This document shows, one piece after another, positions 11,597-24,232 of a stretch of DNA of 64,000 bases. The first letter of the stretch is position 1. Each line of letters opens with the position of its first letter. The DNA is from Laguncularia racemosa (taxonomy: Eukaryota > Streptophyta > Magnoliopsida > Myrtales > Combretaceae). A model generated the notes under the pieces. The model searched no databases, had not been told where the DNA came from, and saw only the letters and a list, made by a program, of their open reading frames with translations. The stretch is from assembly GCA_037954665.1 (NCBI GenBank), contig JBBMOL010000295.1:496001-560000 (forward strand), in the 5' to 3' direction. A program made the position numbers and the translations under genes.

Positions 11597-12130
11597 TGAC
11601 GTGGAACTCCATGAACGTTACATTCTCAAAAGTAACCGTTATGTTCTCTTTATAAAAGGAGTGTTCAGTTCAAATAAAAAGGGAAGGGAGAGAACGTTCT
11701 TCTGAGAAGGAAAAAAAAAACACACGGAAAAGAAAAGGCTCATACATCTTCAAGCGCAAATTTTTTTTTTTACATATACATGTGATCTAATTTATAGAGG
11801 AAATTTGATATTCCTCATTGTTATTGTAATTCCTTTCTTGTATAAGGAATTGATAGTTGTTTCATCACTGTAGTTTGAGTGATTAGCTTAGTGAAGAAGC
11901 TAGAAAGACTCAGCAATGAGACTTCGCCTTGAAGAGGCTTATTTTGTACACTTTCAATTTATTTGATATAGTGAAACACAATCGGTATAAACAACCGAGA
12001 CCCCGGCGTGGAGCTGGAAGAAAAGACTGACGCTCGAGGCGGAACCTCTATAAATCTCTGAGCATTCTATTCTTCTCTACTCATTTTATTTATTGCACAT
12101 TATTGTTTTTCATTTCTGTTGTTCACGTCA
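11597..12130 (+). mobile_element. LTR of Ty1/copia-like character
   Basis: A 534-bp segment bounded by the inverted ends TGACGTGG (11597) and CACGTCA (12130). It contains a TATAAAAGGAG box near 11652 and a U5-like region with CCGGCGTGGAGCTGG and AATCTCTGAGCATTC, as in many plant copia LTRs. Flanks AATTG and TTTTG do not match, so it may be one end of a truncated element. No clear PBS follows. Confidence 0.55.
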
Positions 12131-12189
12131 TTTTGTTAGTCAAGAGATTTTGAATAATTTGCAAAAATTGAAATTTTAAGTAATCTAAT

Positions 12190-13162
12190 TGGGACCAACA
12201 AAGGCATTTTAAGTATTATGTAGAAACTCTTTAGGAGATGAGAGTAGAGAGGTAAATTCGGATGAGGTGGAGGCTACAGGTTTACAAAGTGGAAGGGAGG
12301 TCAGGCAATCACCACCAAGAAAACAAGAAGAATAAGTTGAGGAAGAAGTGATAGAGGAAGAAACTCCTAGTGAGGAAATGGAAGTGGGAGCAAATGTAGC
12401 TACCAACAATGAATCTAAAGGAAGACGAGCAAGAAAAAGAAGAGATGGTGAAGGAAAATGAAGAGATGGTAAAGTCTCCTCATGACAAGAAGAGTGAAGT
12501 CAAGGCATAAGTTCCCCCTATTCCCTTCCCATCAAGATTGAAGTAACAGAAGCTTGACAACAAATTTGCTAAGTTCTTAAAGACATTCAAGCAATTACAC
12601 ATCAACATTCCATTATTTGAAGCTTTACAACAAATATTGTGTTATGCAAAGTTCATGAAGGTAGTTTTGAAGAAAAAGACAAGTTTGGATGGTAGATGAT
12701 GATGCTCACAGAAGAATGTTTAGCAATCCTACATAACAAACTTCTCCAAAAATTGAAAGACCCTAAAAGTTTGGTTATACCATGCATAATTAGAATTTCA
12801 TAAGTTAGTAAGGCATTATGCGATTCGAGAGCAAGTATAAACTTGATGCCCCTATTGATCTTTAAACAGCTTGGACTGGAACAGTGCAAAACTACCAATA
12901 TGTCACTACAATTAGTGTGCAAAAGCATCAAATACCCTAAAGGAATTGATGAAAATGTGCTAGTTACTATTGGTAATTGTGTTTCCATGGTAAACTTCAT
13001 AGTATTAGACATGAATGTAAATAAAGAAATTCCATTAATTTTAGGAAGACCATTTCTAACTATAAGAAAAGATGTGATTGACATGAATGAAGCTAAGCTC
13101 ATGCACAAGGCAATAGACGAAGAGATCACCATCAAAATCCCAATGGTAATGAAAATGCCTTA
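12190..13162 (+). pseudogene. Degenerate gag-protease of an Athila/Tat-like gypsy
   Basis: Conceptual translation with frame changes shows the gag-protease linker (SGREV near 12290, an FPSRL-like motif near 12528, and INIPLFEALQQIL near 12603). It is followed by a protease with DSRAS in place of the usual DLGAS and the LGRPFL motif in the 12843-13163 frame. The layout matches the intact protein of element D (45491-47635), but this copy is full of stops and lacks RT and integrase. No symbol is warranted. Confidence 0.75.
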
Positions 13163-14007
13163 AGACATGGATGGTGTTGATGGTGCATTCTAAACTTAGA
13201 CCTCCTAAGCCCAATCCACATTGACCAAGCCTACAGTTGAGCTCTAAAGACCAAAGACTAAACACCCAAGTCCTAATCTTAGAACTGAAGACCAATTCAA
13301 GTTGAGTTAAGTGGCTCGAATCAAGCTAAAGCTCAAATCGACCACACCTACCCAATAGACATAGGTTTTAGGAAGGCACAACTTACATGGAAAAGTAGCA
13401 AAGACACAGCATACAAGATGGATCCACCTACCATACCTTAATGCCACCTACCAAGATGTTTCATCCCCAACACCTATAAATAGGGGTTAATACCACTTGC
13501 ATCAAGGTTTGAAATCTAAGCTCCTCAATCTCTCTTAAGTTTATCAATTTTACAATACTTATTATGCTAACTTAAGCATCAGAGTGGTCATGCCAAAACT
13601 ACCCTTGGTGTCACAGTCTAAGAGTTTAGAGCGAACATAAATGAATTAACTTGAGCATCAAGTATAATGAGTAACAACAATAAGGTAATTTGTTCTAAGG
13701 ATATGGGTACTCTAAAGGCGAGTTTAGCCACTTGTGAACAAATTGTTCAAGAGCTAATGTCTCTATCCTAATGATGAGCATAATAAATTGAAACCAATTG
13801 AGATAGTTAGTCTTCTTAAACACACCATGAATCATAGCTAAGCTATGTAGGTACTCCTAAGTGAAAGATGGCTTAGAATAGATCTTGTAAGGATATGAAT
13901 GAGAAGACTACCTTGACATTTAGAAATGAGATAATCATATAAATCAAGGGATGATTGAGCACCACATGAGTACAATAAGAGGAGAGAACCTCCCATCCTA
14001 TGACAAG
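13163..14007 (+). other. LTR-like segment ahead of a primer site
   Basis: No coding. It contains CCTATAAATAGGGG (about 13472), then a pyrimidine-rich leader and GCATCAGAGTGGTC, typical of U3-R of large plant gypsy LTRs, and ends just before a perfect PBS. The 5' boundary could not be set. Confidence 0.45.
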
Positions 14008-14019
14008 TGGTATCAGAGC
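14008..14019 (+). other. Primer-binding-site match, tRNA-iMet
   Basis: TGGTATCAGAGC, 12 of 12 to the common plant PBS, preceded by CCTATGACAAG. It supports a 5' LTR ending near 14005. Confidence 0.6.
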
Positions 14020-14132
14020 TAATGTTTCAATCACATCAAGTTGCCTAAATGCTACCTAGATTATCAATTGAAAGGGTAGCTCTTGTGCATAGAACGGCTC
14101 GTGTGGGTTAAGTTCAAACCAACCATTAAAGT

Positions 14133-14300
14133 AAGGATATTGTTGCCAAAGGGTAGCTATATCATGGGTCTAAGGACTCATGTAGAAAAAACTTGAGATG
14201 AGCAATCATTAGAAAAAAGGACATTGTTACTAGAGGGCTGCTATGTCGTAAGTCAAAGGACTCATATGGGAAAAGCTCAAGAAGAGCAGCTATCAAAGGA
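14133..14300 (+). repeat. Two ~84-bp direct repeats
   Basis: Units beginning AAGGATATTGTTGCCAAAGG (14133) and AAGGACATTGTTACTAGAGG (about 14217), each with a GGGTAGCTAT/GGGCTGCTAT core and GGACTCATGTAG/GGACTCATATGG, and a third unit started at about 14300. Roughly 75-80% alike by eye. They lie in the leader downstream of the PBS. Confidence 0.65.
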
Positions 14301-15583
14301 AAGACATCATTACAAAAAAAAAAAAAAAAACAGTAATATCGCAAACTAATTGTAACAAAATTTGTCCAAAATATTTATGAAGAGCAAGTGTGACCCTTCC
14401 TACCATTAGATGGCTCAACAAGAGGAGATTTGGGAGGACAAAGAGAGGGATGAGGATGTATCAAACTGCTATTACTTGGGCTGTATTACAGTTCACAATT
14501 TTTTAAAACATGAAACGGTAGGTCTAGACCGGTTGATTGGCAAAGTTGACCCGTTACCCACATCGGTTTATATAGATGGGACAATGGCACTGAATCAGTT
14601 TATAGAGTTGCCCCAAAAAAAAAAAAAAAATCAGTTTATAGAGACGACTCAGGAAGGCTATGGGGCTTCCCGCTGACTTGTAGAAAGCCTGCTAACTTGA
14701 AGAAAGCTGCAGCTAGAGCTATCGTAAGAGACTAAAGGAAATACGATGATTGCGTCAGCGAAATGGCGACCAATGCTAAAACTAAATGAAAGCTTTGGAA
14801 GTCAAACTAAATAAAAGGCATGGTAAATTTAATAAGTAAAAATTTATTTAAATAAGTTTAAATTACAGATAAAATAATAAGATTTCAATTTATTATGACA
14901 TTTAGCAACATTAGGCTCCAAATGTAAAATTAAAGAAACAAAATTTAGGTATTTATTTTGTTGTTATTCCAATAATTTTATTTAAAAAAAAAATCAATAA
15001 CTGCACCACCGTTGCTTATATGCTGCAAACGGGTTTCACTAGCAGAAGCCAAAAGGTGACAACTATGGATTTTGCTGTTTCACCTCTGTTGGAAGGGAAG
15101 GGGCATAATCCACCTGAGACAGCCTAGCTTAGTATGCCCAAAGATGATGTTGAGTATGAAGTCTAGATTGCATACGAACTTAGATTGAATAAGTCTATTT
15201 GTTCTTCCCCAAAACCAACACACCACCATCACAACCCCCTCAACCCAACCCCCCCCCAAAAAAAGGGGGGAAAACCATTTGTATTCAATAGGGTAAAAGA
15301 AGTACATGATACACCACCTCAAATAGAAATCAGCCCTTCACCACTAGAATTATCTTTATCCTTTTGTCTTAGTAGACAAGAATGTAGACTATAGCTATGT
15401 GTATATATATATATATATTCCAGCATTAAGTAGTAAGGATTTTAATGTGTGAGAAAAGGTAGAGCTGCCACTTCGGTTAGTATCTACTTGCAAAGAGTGA
15501 TCCACGTTGTATTCTTTGTATATCTCAGCGATCTCACCTTTTACAGCGAATTGGCTGCCTGCCAATATGTTACCAATGGGGCA
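14301..15583. other. Region between retroelement debris and the VTT gene
   Basis: An 88-codon frame at 14410-14676 has no recognisable domain and ends in a lysine run coded by a poly-A tract, so it is not called as a gene. Downstream is AT-rich sequence, a C/A-rich tract (15215-15270) and a TA run near 15400. The last 200 bp probably include the 3' UTR of the minus-strand gene. Confidence 0.5.
14593..14643 (+). mobile_element. Micro-retroposition: poly-A flanked by a 13-nt duplication
   Basis: TCAGTTTATAGAG occurs at 14595-14607 and again at 14631-14643. Between the copies are only TTGCCCC and a run of A. A short 3' fragment plus poly-A inside a 13-15-nt target duplication is the signature of severely 5'-truncated LINE-mediated insertion. 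Confidence 0.6.
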
Positions 15584-18500
15584 TCATTCATAGGTGCGTT
15601 TTCTCTTCCAGATTGTAGGAGTAATGATGAGTGCCCCAATAAGGAAGAGCACAGACAAGGTTTTAAAATCATACAGATCCTTGAGTGACTGGAGATCTCC
15701 TAGAGCAAGACCAGCCTGATAAAAAAGAGCAGTAGAAGAAGTCATCACACAGCACAAGAACTGCAGGAGGTCAGCCAATGCAAAAGCACAAAATACAAGG
15801 ATAACACAAACAATACAAATCATACCCAACAAAAAATACCAACTTCCGAAAACTTGTGATTTGTAACCAAAGTGTCAACAAGGATCCTCTAAACCTTGGT
15901 ACAGCTTTAGATATACAGGATGCTTGTAATGAATACAATAATAGTATAGCTTATAGAGATGGTCATGGGAATGTACTGTTACAGGATCAATCGTAATTTC
16001 GTGTTTTTGCCCTTTCTCAAATAGTCAGGTTCAATATTAACTTTATTAATTATTCTTGTACGCTTACCTATCTTGAAAGAATAAGAATTTGGGGTCGTTA
16101 AAGAGAACCACTTATCTGATAGAAGGTTTTTTTTTTTTTTCTTTTTTACGAGGACTCAGACTTGTCTCCTTTATTTCAATGCTGATCTATAAATTTTTAT
16201 TATAGTCATTGGCAGTTACGTAACTGCCTGTCTAAATTTCCTCTCTTTTTTGTACCTATAATACATTTTTTTGGATAAAATGTATGATCAACCAGACACA
16301 AAAACACACACAAAACACATAAAACTCTGCACAGTCAAGACCACAGCACACAGAGACATATCACAATCACAACCAGATCAAATAACCACATTTCCTCCAC
16401 TCGCCTTCTTCATTCATTCATAAACACATTCAAAGGGAATGACCTTGTACTCTTCCCTCAGTTATTCACACCAATTGATCACAATTATCACCTCACAATA
16501 GAAATAGTCAACTCTATTGTCTAATACTAATCTTATGGGGTGAGAATTCACTACTATCATTGCCTTGTAGTTGCATTCTGGTAACTTAACCCCTGAGTAA
16601 TTTTTTTTTTTTTAATAATTTATTAAAAAAAAAAAACCATCATTGCTGAAAATTTCTAAAACTTTTGTAAGATACATGACAGTAAATCTGAAAAAGTATG
16701 TGATAACAAATAGTTACTGAGAAAAGAATAGATCAGCTTCTAACATCGAAGCATTATTTACTTAATATATATGGCATAGCTGGGAAAAGGAGAGGAAGAA
16801 GAGAGGCAAAGGTAAGAATGAATAAAATAATGTGTCTACATAATTTGTTGGATATGAAAGGACAAGGAAAAGAGAGGAAATAATGATGGCATTTAGATAA
16901 CATAACTATGCTTTAGTACTTTTGTAATCAACTGACTTGTGTTTATTCTTTTAACAAACAGATGACATGTGGTTTTTCCAGCATGCAATTGTCAGGTAGT
17001 TACATGTGTTATCTTAGCATGTTACGAAGAGGTCCTTTCAACTCATATATGAAATATTTAAATTTTCTTATGCCAGAATACCTAAAGCCGGTGAATTAAT
17101 TATGTTTTTTGGGTAAATCGGTATTGTATCAATAAAGAAGCATTTACAAACGCAACTGTAGGAAAGGGGTATAGCAAAAATTTCTGTTAAAACAAAAATT
17201 TTACAAAAATACTATAGGGAAACTAGTGTAATTTAAAATCAAGATATATTAAGCTTAGTGTATGCTAAAATCTGTCTAGCTAAAGCTGATTGCGAAGAAA
17301 TCATGATCCCTAGATGCATTGAATTCCATGTTCTCTGATTGCAATAAACTACCACCACTACAAGTGCAACTCTTCAAGATTGTACAGAACCTTCACAGAA
17401 AAATCCAAAGTTTCCAACAAATCCATTAAATTCTTTGCATTTACAATTTAAGACAAAGGACTAGATAAGCATAAATAAGCCTTGAAAATTTTCAACTAAA
17501 AAGTATTACTCATATAACTTTAACACACCAAGCCATGGTAAAAAGATCCCAAGATATGGTATGACCATGATAAAATATCAAAAGATGCAACTGATAAAAT
17601 GAATATTTCAGACAAATTAAACATATGCATGTTGAAGCATCCATTTTCAAGGAAAAGAATCATGGACTTACCTTGACAGTGATAAAGGAGGCAGGAATCA
17701 AGCCAATGAAAGTTGCAAAAAAGAATGTATGAAATGGTACATCCACAATAGGAGATGCCAAATTGATGAAAAGATTGGGCAGTGATGGTGTTATCCGCAA
17801 AAATAGCATGTAGTTCAGCAGCTTTTCCCTACGCTTTGCTACCTAGTACACAAAATATTAGTAGTTATATCCACGGTAGGAGAACTCAAATAATCAAATA
17901 AATATAATTTCAATACCTCTGCCTGGAAGAATCTCAATTTCTCAGGCCACAACCAAGATACCATAGGCCTTCCTATTAGCTTGGATAAAAAGTAGCAGGA
18001 AGATGCTCCTGCTGTAGCATTGAAGACAACTAAGAAAAGGCCCCTTATGACACCAAAAAGCGCACCAGCAAGCAAGGACATGAAAATTGTTCCAGGGATC
18101 ATAAAAGTTTGCATGAAGATATAAGTTGTGCAGTAACCCAGAATGAACCTTGCTGGGTAATCTTTAGCATGTTTTGCAAGGTGCTCCCTAAAATCATAGA
18201 ATAACAATTAGGATATTGTAATGCTTGTTCCTTTATCTTTTTTCCTTTTCAATAAGCACACCCTTGCTTGGGATTTGAGCCCTAAGCATATAACTAAGAG
18301 CATAGACACTTTACCATTGGACCATACAATTTAGCTCATATTTATGCCAGTCATGGCAATTGCAGTATTGAACATGGGGAACTAATTATTCATAGAAAAA
18401 TAACATATTGGCAAATGGATGAGGAAGCCATGCTAAATTAATGTTTAGCTATATCAGTGGAGATTATGATGGAATACCTGCTACTTCATGAGGTATGCAG

Positions 18501-19723
18501 CTAGGCTAATTTAAGAATAACAAACTAAATGTCTTAGTCTCATAGATGCAATATCAAGAATTGACTGTAATTATCATCAACTATGTCCATATGTCAAATG
18601 TCTTCTTGTAATGCAATAGGAATATGCATCTTTTTCTGTATGAAAAGGTAATATTATTTTTCACATTGATATTAATGAAAAAGCAAGGGGATTTCTGTTA
18701 AGTCAGTAAAATCCAAATGGCATCGCTACAGCTGCTGCATCAAAAGGTTGAAGTTGCATACGCTGTCAAACATCAATAACCAGTGTTGACAAAATACCGG
18801 GGTCTCTTATTATGAGACAAAAGCAAATGAAGCAGAATTTGCAACTATCTTAGGATAGTTCAGATACAAGTGTGCTTTATTTCAAAGGATGCATTCATGT
18901 TTAGTTCAGCTTGAGATTCCAACCTGTTACACTGGTTTGTCATATCCTCCGATTTTATTTACCTAAAACTAAGGAACGTAGTTACTTCAACCAAAAAACC
19001 AGCATACAATACCACAGGCCAATCCAATCCTATAGGAGCTGAAATTTATTTATTCAGAACACTCCTCAAAAGTGGAGTTAGTAATTCACTAATATTTATT
19101 GAGAACATGAAGATATAACAACCATCCCCAAGATATGCATTCCAAGCCTGAGCCTATATTACAGACATTCGGTACCATATACTTAATCTTCTACAGCGTC
19201 TGGGCACAGACATAGGAGATTTTCCACATCATATTGCTAAATTAAGCAACCAGTGATAGTATACTATTTCTAGATATTAAATTAACCCTAAAACCAGATT
19301 AGCAATCTGTATCCCATAATTCAATTAACTAATTCCGGAGCAGTATAACTCATAAACAACAGGATAATTAACAAGAATTAAGCTCCCAACATTAAATAAA
19401 AATGAAATAATAATAATAATAATAATAATGCAAAAAATCGGAGAGTTCAGACATTACTTGAGCATGCGAAGATCCGAAATGGTTCGAGGCAGTTTAATAT
19501 TACTATATTCTGAAGCAGGCAATGTCAAGTAAATACAAACGAATCCCAAAACGAATAATGACAGTACTCCAATAAAAGCCCCCAATTCACCGCGCGACAA
19601 CGGACACCTCTCCGATTTCCATCTCTTTCCCGATGGAGAATCCAAATCCAAACTCGGCTTGGCAATCTTTTCATCTCGGGTCAATCTCTCTACATCTACG
19701 ACCAGACTTCTCGGCGCAGCCAT
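15584..19723 (-). CDS. VTT-domain membrane protein (TMEM41/DedA-like, 'SNARE-associated Golgi protein' family)
   Basis: Four coding exons on the minus strand: 19723-19458, 18187-17917, 17842-17672 and 15715-15584. All introns are GT-AG with consistent phases (lengths 1270, 74 and 1956 bp). The joined product is 279 residues and has no stop. It starts MAAPRSLVVDVERL. A first membrane segment lies at about 48-70. The VTT core follows, with FMIPGTIFMSLLAGALFG (about 117-134) and ATAGASSCYFLSKLIGRP. A TPSLPNLFINLASPIVD stretch is in exon 3, a last hydrophobic helix is in exon 4, and the end is basic (WKRKRTYE). Length and motif order fit plant members of the TMEM41B/VMP1/DedA superfamily, whose animal members are ER lipid scramblases; the exact plant substrate is unknown. 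This is the only intact host gene in the window. The start is the first in-frame ATG and matches the family's N-terminal pattern. An AAT microsatellite (19405-19430) sits in intron 1 beside the donor. Confidence 0.93.
18238..18345 (-). mobile_element. Probable tRNA-derived SINE in intron 1 of the VTT gene
   Basis: On the minus strand an A-box-like TGGTCCAATGGTA (18324-18312) is followed about 30 bp later by a B-box-like GGGCTCAAATCCC (18282-18270), then by GTGCTTATTG and an A/G-rich tail. Box order and spacing are those of a pol III tRNA-type promoter. The ends and target duplication were not resolved. Confidence 0.4.
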
Positions 19724-20040
19724 GACAATGATGCTGTGTTCACACAGTGTTAGGATTCTGGGTTAGGAACTTTAGGCATCGATTAGTTTGGAGAGTGTTG
19801 TTGCAGATCACCAGAATGAAAATTTGAGGTCTGTATTGAGCCGATCGATTGGGTTTCCCTCTTTCTTAAATAAATATAGGTTTCGGATTTGGCGGGTTGG
19901 TGTTTTGGGAGAACCAACGCAAACCCTAGAAATGGAGGCTTCAGACGATTTTGAGAACTGCCTTCGAGAGAAAGAGAGGGAAAAGCTCTCCACTGTGTAG
20001 GACAGTAGAAGGAAAAGTTTTATTTCAACTGTACGCAAGT
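19724..20040 (-). promoter_or_regulatory. Upstream region of the VTT gene
   Basis: Contains a TATATTTATTTA stretch (19878-19867, minus strand), about 145 bp upstream of the ATG, as a possible TATA element, followed by sequence that would form the 5' UTR. Short reading frames on both strands here show no domain. Confidence 0.35.
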
Positions 20041-20606
20041 CTCAAAAATTATTTATTTTATGGTTTCCCTTAGCAGATATGTATTCTCTCCCTAAGATTG
20101 GGAAAATTACCGTAGAACAACTTGTGTCTTTATACTTTTATAAATAACTAACTGGTGTTATTTTTATTATTATTATTATTTTTTCCGGCAAACTAATGAC
20201 CCGTGTTTTACTTTGTTATGTAATATCCATTCCTCCGTTAACTTCACATCATGTGAGGCTCATGTGATTTCTAGAACACCAAAAACTATGGTTTTTTTTT
20301 GTTTTCATTTTCACATCTAATGTATAAAAATACTATTATCTTTCTCATAACTCTCTAAAAATCCAAACACTTGGATATACTCATAAATATTTTTTTTTAA
20401 TTTATGAAATATTGTATACATAAAAATTATCTAAAAATTAGTTTTAAAGACGCAAATCCAAAACGCACCTTTAGTATTACGAAATTTTGTAAAACTGAAG
20501 TACGAACCAAGATTACACATTCAGTATAATTTGTATTAAAGGCACAGACTTTATTCACGTCATCAAGTAATTTGACCATCATAAAAAGAAAATTGTCACA
20601 ACTTCG
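20041..20606. other. AT-rich intergenic DNA
   Basis: Homopolymer T and A runs and TTA repeats (about 20160-20185). No gene, repeat family or RNA structure was recognised. Confidence 0.5.
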
Positions 20607-20900
20607 TTTTTTTTTTTTTTATCAATCTAGTAACCAACAGTCCATGAAAACATAACAATTTGACTCTCATAAAAATATCAAATGGTAACACAATTTGGTC
20701 CCAATTATAGTACACTCAAATCAATTCTTTTTTATATATGTATTATAGGTTATATAACTCCATACAAGTAAAAAGTTATAATCCTTTAAAGTTGGAAAAA
20801 AAAAATCACATCAAAAATCACTTTTTTTTCCAAGTTGATGCGATTTTTTTTTCAACTTTGAAGGGTCGTAACTTTTTATTCATGTAAAGTTATGAAACTC

Positions 20901-20948
<48 letters not shown>

Positions 20949-21066
20949 TGATTTGAGTGTACTATAATTAGAACCAAATTGTGTTACCATTTGATATCTT
21001 TATGATAGTCAAATTGTTATATTTCCATGGACTACTGGCTACTGGATTGATAAAAAAAAAAAAAAA
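20607..21066. mobile_element. Long inverted-repeat (foldback/MITE-like) element
   Basis: Two arms of about 210-230 bp (20607-20817 and about 20836-21066) are reverse complements with few mismatches. For example, ATCAATCTAGTAACC pairs with the ACTGGATTGAT end, and CAAATGGTAACACAATTTGG pairs with CCAAATTGTGTTACCATTTG. The loop is about 20 bp and poly-T/poly-A form the termini. The right arm has an expanded TA run (20897-20942). A 73-codon frame overlapping it is not a gene. No target duplication is visible because of the homopolymers. Confidence 0.8.
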
Positions 21067-24000
21067 GAGAGAGAGAGAGAGAGATAAAGTTTTGAAGAAA
21101 TGGACTCAATTTTTTTTCTTCTTTTTCTTTTTCTTTTCCATATATTATAAGATAAAGCATAAAGGAGTGCGAAATTTTTTTAATAAATTTTTTAATTTAT
21201 GAAAATTATTTTTTTTGTTATTCTTTATTAAAGTTTTAATTAAAAAAATATTTTTCTTTATACGATTTTTCATAAAAAAAAAATTTGAGTAGGATATTTT
21301 GTAAATTTTTTTGAAAAAAAAAACAATATTTAAGTAGGTACCACCTAAAACCCTAACCCCAAATTACCCATGCGGCCATTATGTTCCCTTTAATTGAAAC
21401 CCTAACCCTAAATCATAGACAAAGCTCACCAATTAAACACATGAACATTGTCTCTTTTGACACTCTTTGAGGAAAAACACAGATGCTTAAATTATAAAGC
21501 ACCAATTTGGAGTTTTGACATGGAGCCTTCACCATCACCACCATTAGGTTTTTTCCTTTACACATTCTCTCTCTCTCTTTCAATTCACTAGAGTAAGTAG
21601 TGAGTTAGTCTATAAATATGTGCATTGCCTTATACATGTTTGATATAATGCCCCTATATATTGGAATCTTTTTGTTCATAGCTATAAGTCCAAGACTCAA
21701 ACCGCAATCTTAAATTACCAATAGATAAGAAATTTCATTTGATTTTTCTAGTTGATACAAGATCGTTATATTAGCTAATCTCATGTACTGTCATTAGAAA
21801 TGGAAGGTTATTAACACCAAATGGTAAGGGTTACAAAATTATCACACTTGAAGTAAATAAACATGTGAAGCATATTAAAGCATTATGCCCTAAAGTAATT
21901 GTTCTTCTTTTTCCACCAATAATCACATTATTTGCTAAAAAGAAATTAAAAGAAAAAAACAAATTTGAAAAGGTTATGTCTTTTTCTTTTCTACCATAGA
22001 TTTGCATATAAAATGGCTTTATCATACATGCTAGATGAAATTGATCCAAGAAGGTGCATAATTTGGACCATGTTCATATAATTGGGATCTATTTGTAGTC
22101 TACAATTACCAATGTATCAATTAAGCACAAATAATGGTTTGTGAGAGCTAAGGAGTTTTTAGTTATGGATGAATACCATTACATAAAATGTAGATTCTTT
22201 TATGTAATATAATTTGGCCAATCAATTATTCTCCTAAATTTCACCACATCTTGTGAATAAAATGTGATTATATACACATATTCTATTGGTGATAATAGAT
22301 ATAATGGAACACAAATGGGCAGAAAACAGTGAAAACAAAAGGCAATTGATAATTTTATCATAAATGATGGTTTACCACATAACATCTGCATCAACAACCT
22401 CTTAACTTCTTTTAACCAAATGTTCATTCTTCTCTAATAAGTGTCTTTTGTAGAAAACAACAAAATCAAGAAATTTGTTAGTAATGCAATTTCTTTTTTG
22501 TTTTTATCAAAAAAAAAAAAAAACTATGCTACTAAAACGTGTATATTGAATTTGATCCTTAGTTAAAATGCCATTGTTACACCTTATTAGCTTTTTGTTT
22601 TAATGATTCTTACATTTTTGAAGATTAAAATTTGTTTTAGTTGGTTTGCAGTGAATCAATTCTTCTTTTTCTCCTTCTTATTTTTCATAGGAAAAATATG
22701 AGCTCTAGATTGGTATCAAACAATTCTTCCTTTTGAAGGGAAAGAATACAACTTGCAATTGTAAGAATCATTCCATAATCATAGTGTCATGGTGGCTAAG
22801 AAGCTTAGAAGAAAATTTTAGTGATTCTTAATTATTGTGTATGTGTTCCTTTTTTTTTTTTCCTTTGATGCATTTTCTTTTTCATTACATTAATAAAAAA
22901 TTATTTACTAATCTTGCAGATTAAAGAGGGTTCTAAATTTTTAAGTGGATAGATAAGTTCAAGTGCATGTATAGCATTGAGTTTAGAAATTAGGTATTTA
23001 GCTCAATGAGTAAAAGATGAATCACAGACAATGAAATGAATGGAAAGGGAAAGAATTGATGATGTAGTCAGCAAGCCTAAAGTTATTGTACATGGAATGC
23101 AAGGGAACAATGCTGTGGAGGATCATCTTTCTATCTTGGTTGTTTTTGTAATGGTGATTATAGTTTATATTTTACATAGCAACAGTGGAGGTAAAATGGG
23201 ATAAGTTTATTTAAATTAAGGTAGTATGCGCAATACGCACATTAGCATACTTAAATATGTACTAGGGTTTATAATGATGTATATCTCATATTTTGTTTCA
23301 AAATCAAGCAATTCATTTGCTTTTCAATTGCTGGTGTTATTGCTAATTTCTTTTTGCTTTTCCCATTTTGCTTCTTATGTGGGTCATTATTATTTTGCAC
23401 TAACACTTATCAAGATGAGTCATAAATTAACAAAAAGCTAACTTCAACCTAGAACTGATAAGAAATATTTTAGCATTTGAAATGGTTCAGATTAATGGAA
23501 AACTTAATAATGCTTAGCTCTTAATAGAAAGGCCAAATTCATTTGCAATAAGGAACTTTCACTAGTCTCTATCCAATAAATTACACGTCTTTTTGGAGGA
23601 ATAAAAATACCTATCCAACTATATGTCTACCTTAAAGAAAGTAATGGGATTGATCTTATTTAATTATGCTCAATATTGTACTTCGACTAGCAACCTTTAA
23701 TTCATAAAATTATTGTTCTTTTGCTCCTTTTAGTGTTAGCCACAAGTTAACATAGCTAAGAAATGATATTTTCTCATCTTGCTTTGTTCACATTTCTTCT
23801 CTAGTTTTAAACCAATCCCTCCTTACTGGTCTTAGCTTCCTAAACATGACATGTCATTAGGAACGAACATGTAACACCTTTGCTTTGACATAGACCATAA
23901 TGTAATGTTAAAGAGAATAAAGACTGCCCATGAGTGTAAAGTGCAACGTAGTTGTAGCCTTAAGTACATAGATAATGGTAACTCTCTAACATCTAGTAAG

Positions 24001-24227
24001 GTGCAGCTATGTTGCTCTTTATCTAGTAATTTTCAATCATGAATAATTTGATCAGGTATAAGTATAATGAACTTGTTGAGACCATGAGGAGATCAATCTT
24101 AAATTGAAAAGACAAACTTATTGTCATATAACATAAAAAATAAGCTAATAACATTTGGGAATTGTAAAGTAATAACATCAAGCGAACAACAAGTAACAAC
24201 ATCCACAACGTATTAAACTTGTTGAGA
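21067..24227. other. Intergenic region without a recognisable gene
   Basis: It begins with a GA microsatellite (21066-21085). It holds two plant telomere-like AAACCCTAACCC motifs (about 21348 and 21399) and a CT microsatellite (about 21567). The rest is AT-rich single-copy-looking DNA with no long frame, no RNA gene and no TE protein similarity on either strand. Confidence 0.5.
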
Positions 24228-24232
24228 GTTTG

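Noticed and set aside
12209..13295. Minus-strand frames, including one of 160 codons (12653-13135)
   Set aside because: Antisense to the gag-protease relic, whose plus-strand motifs are clear.
14410..14676. 88-codon frame as a gene
   Set aside because: No domain, passes through a poly-A insertion, and lies in retroelement debris.
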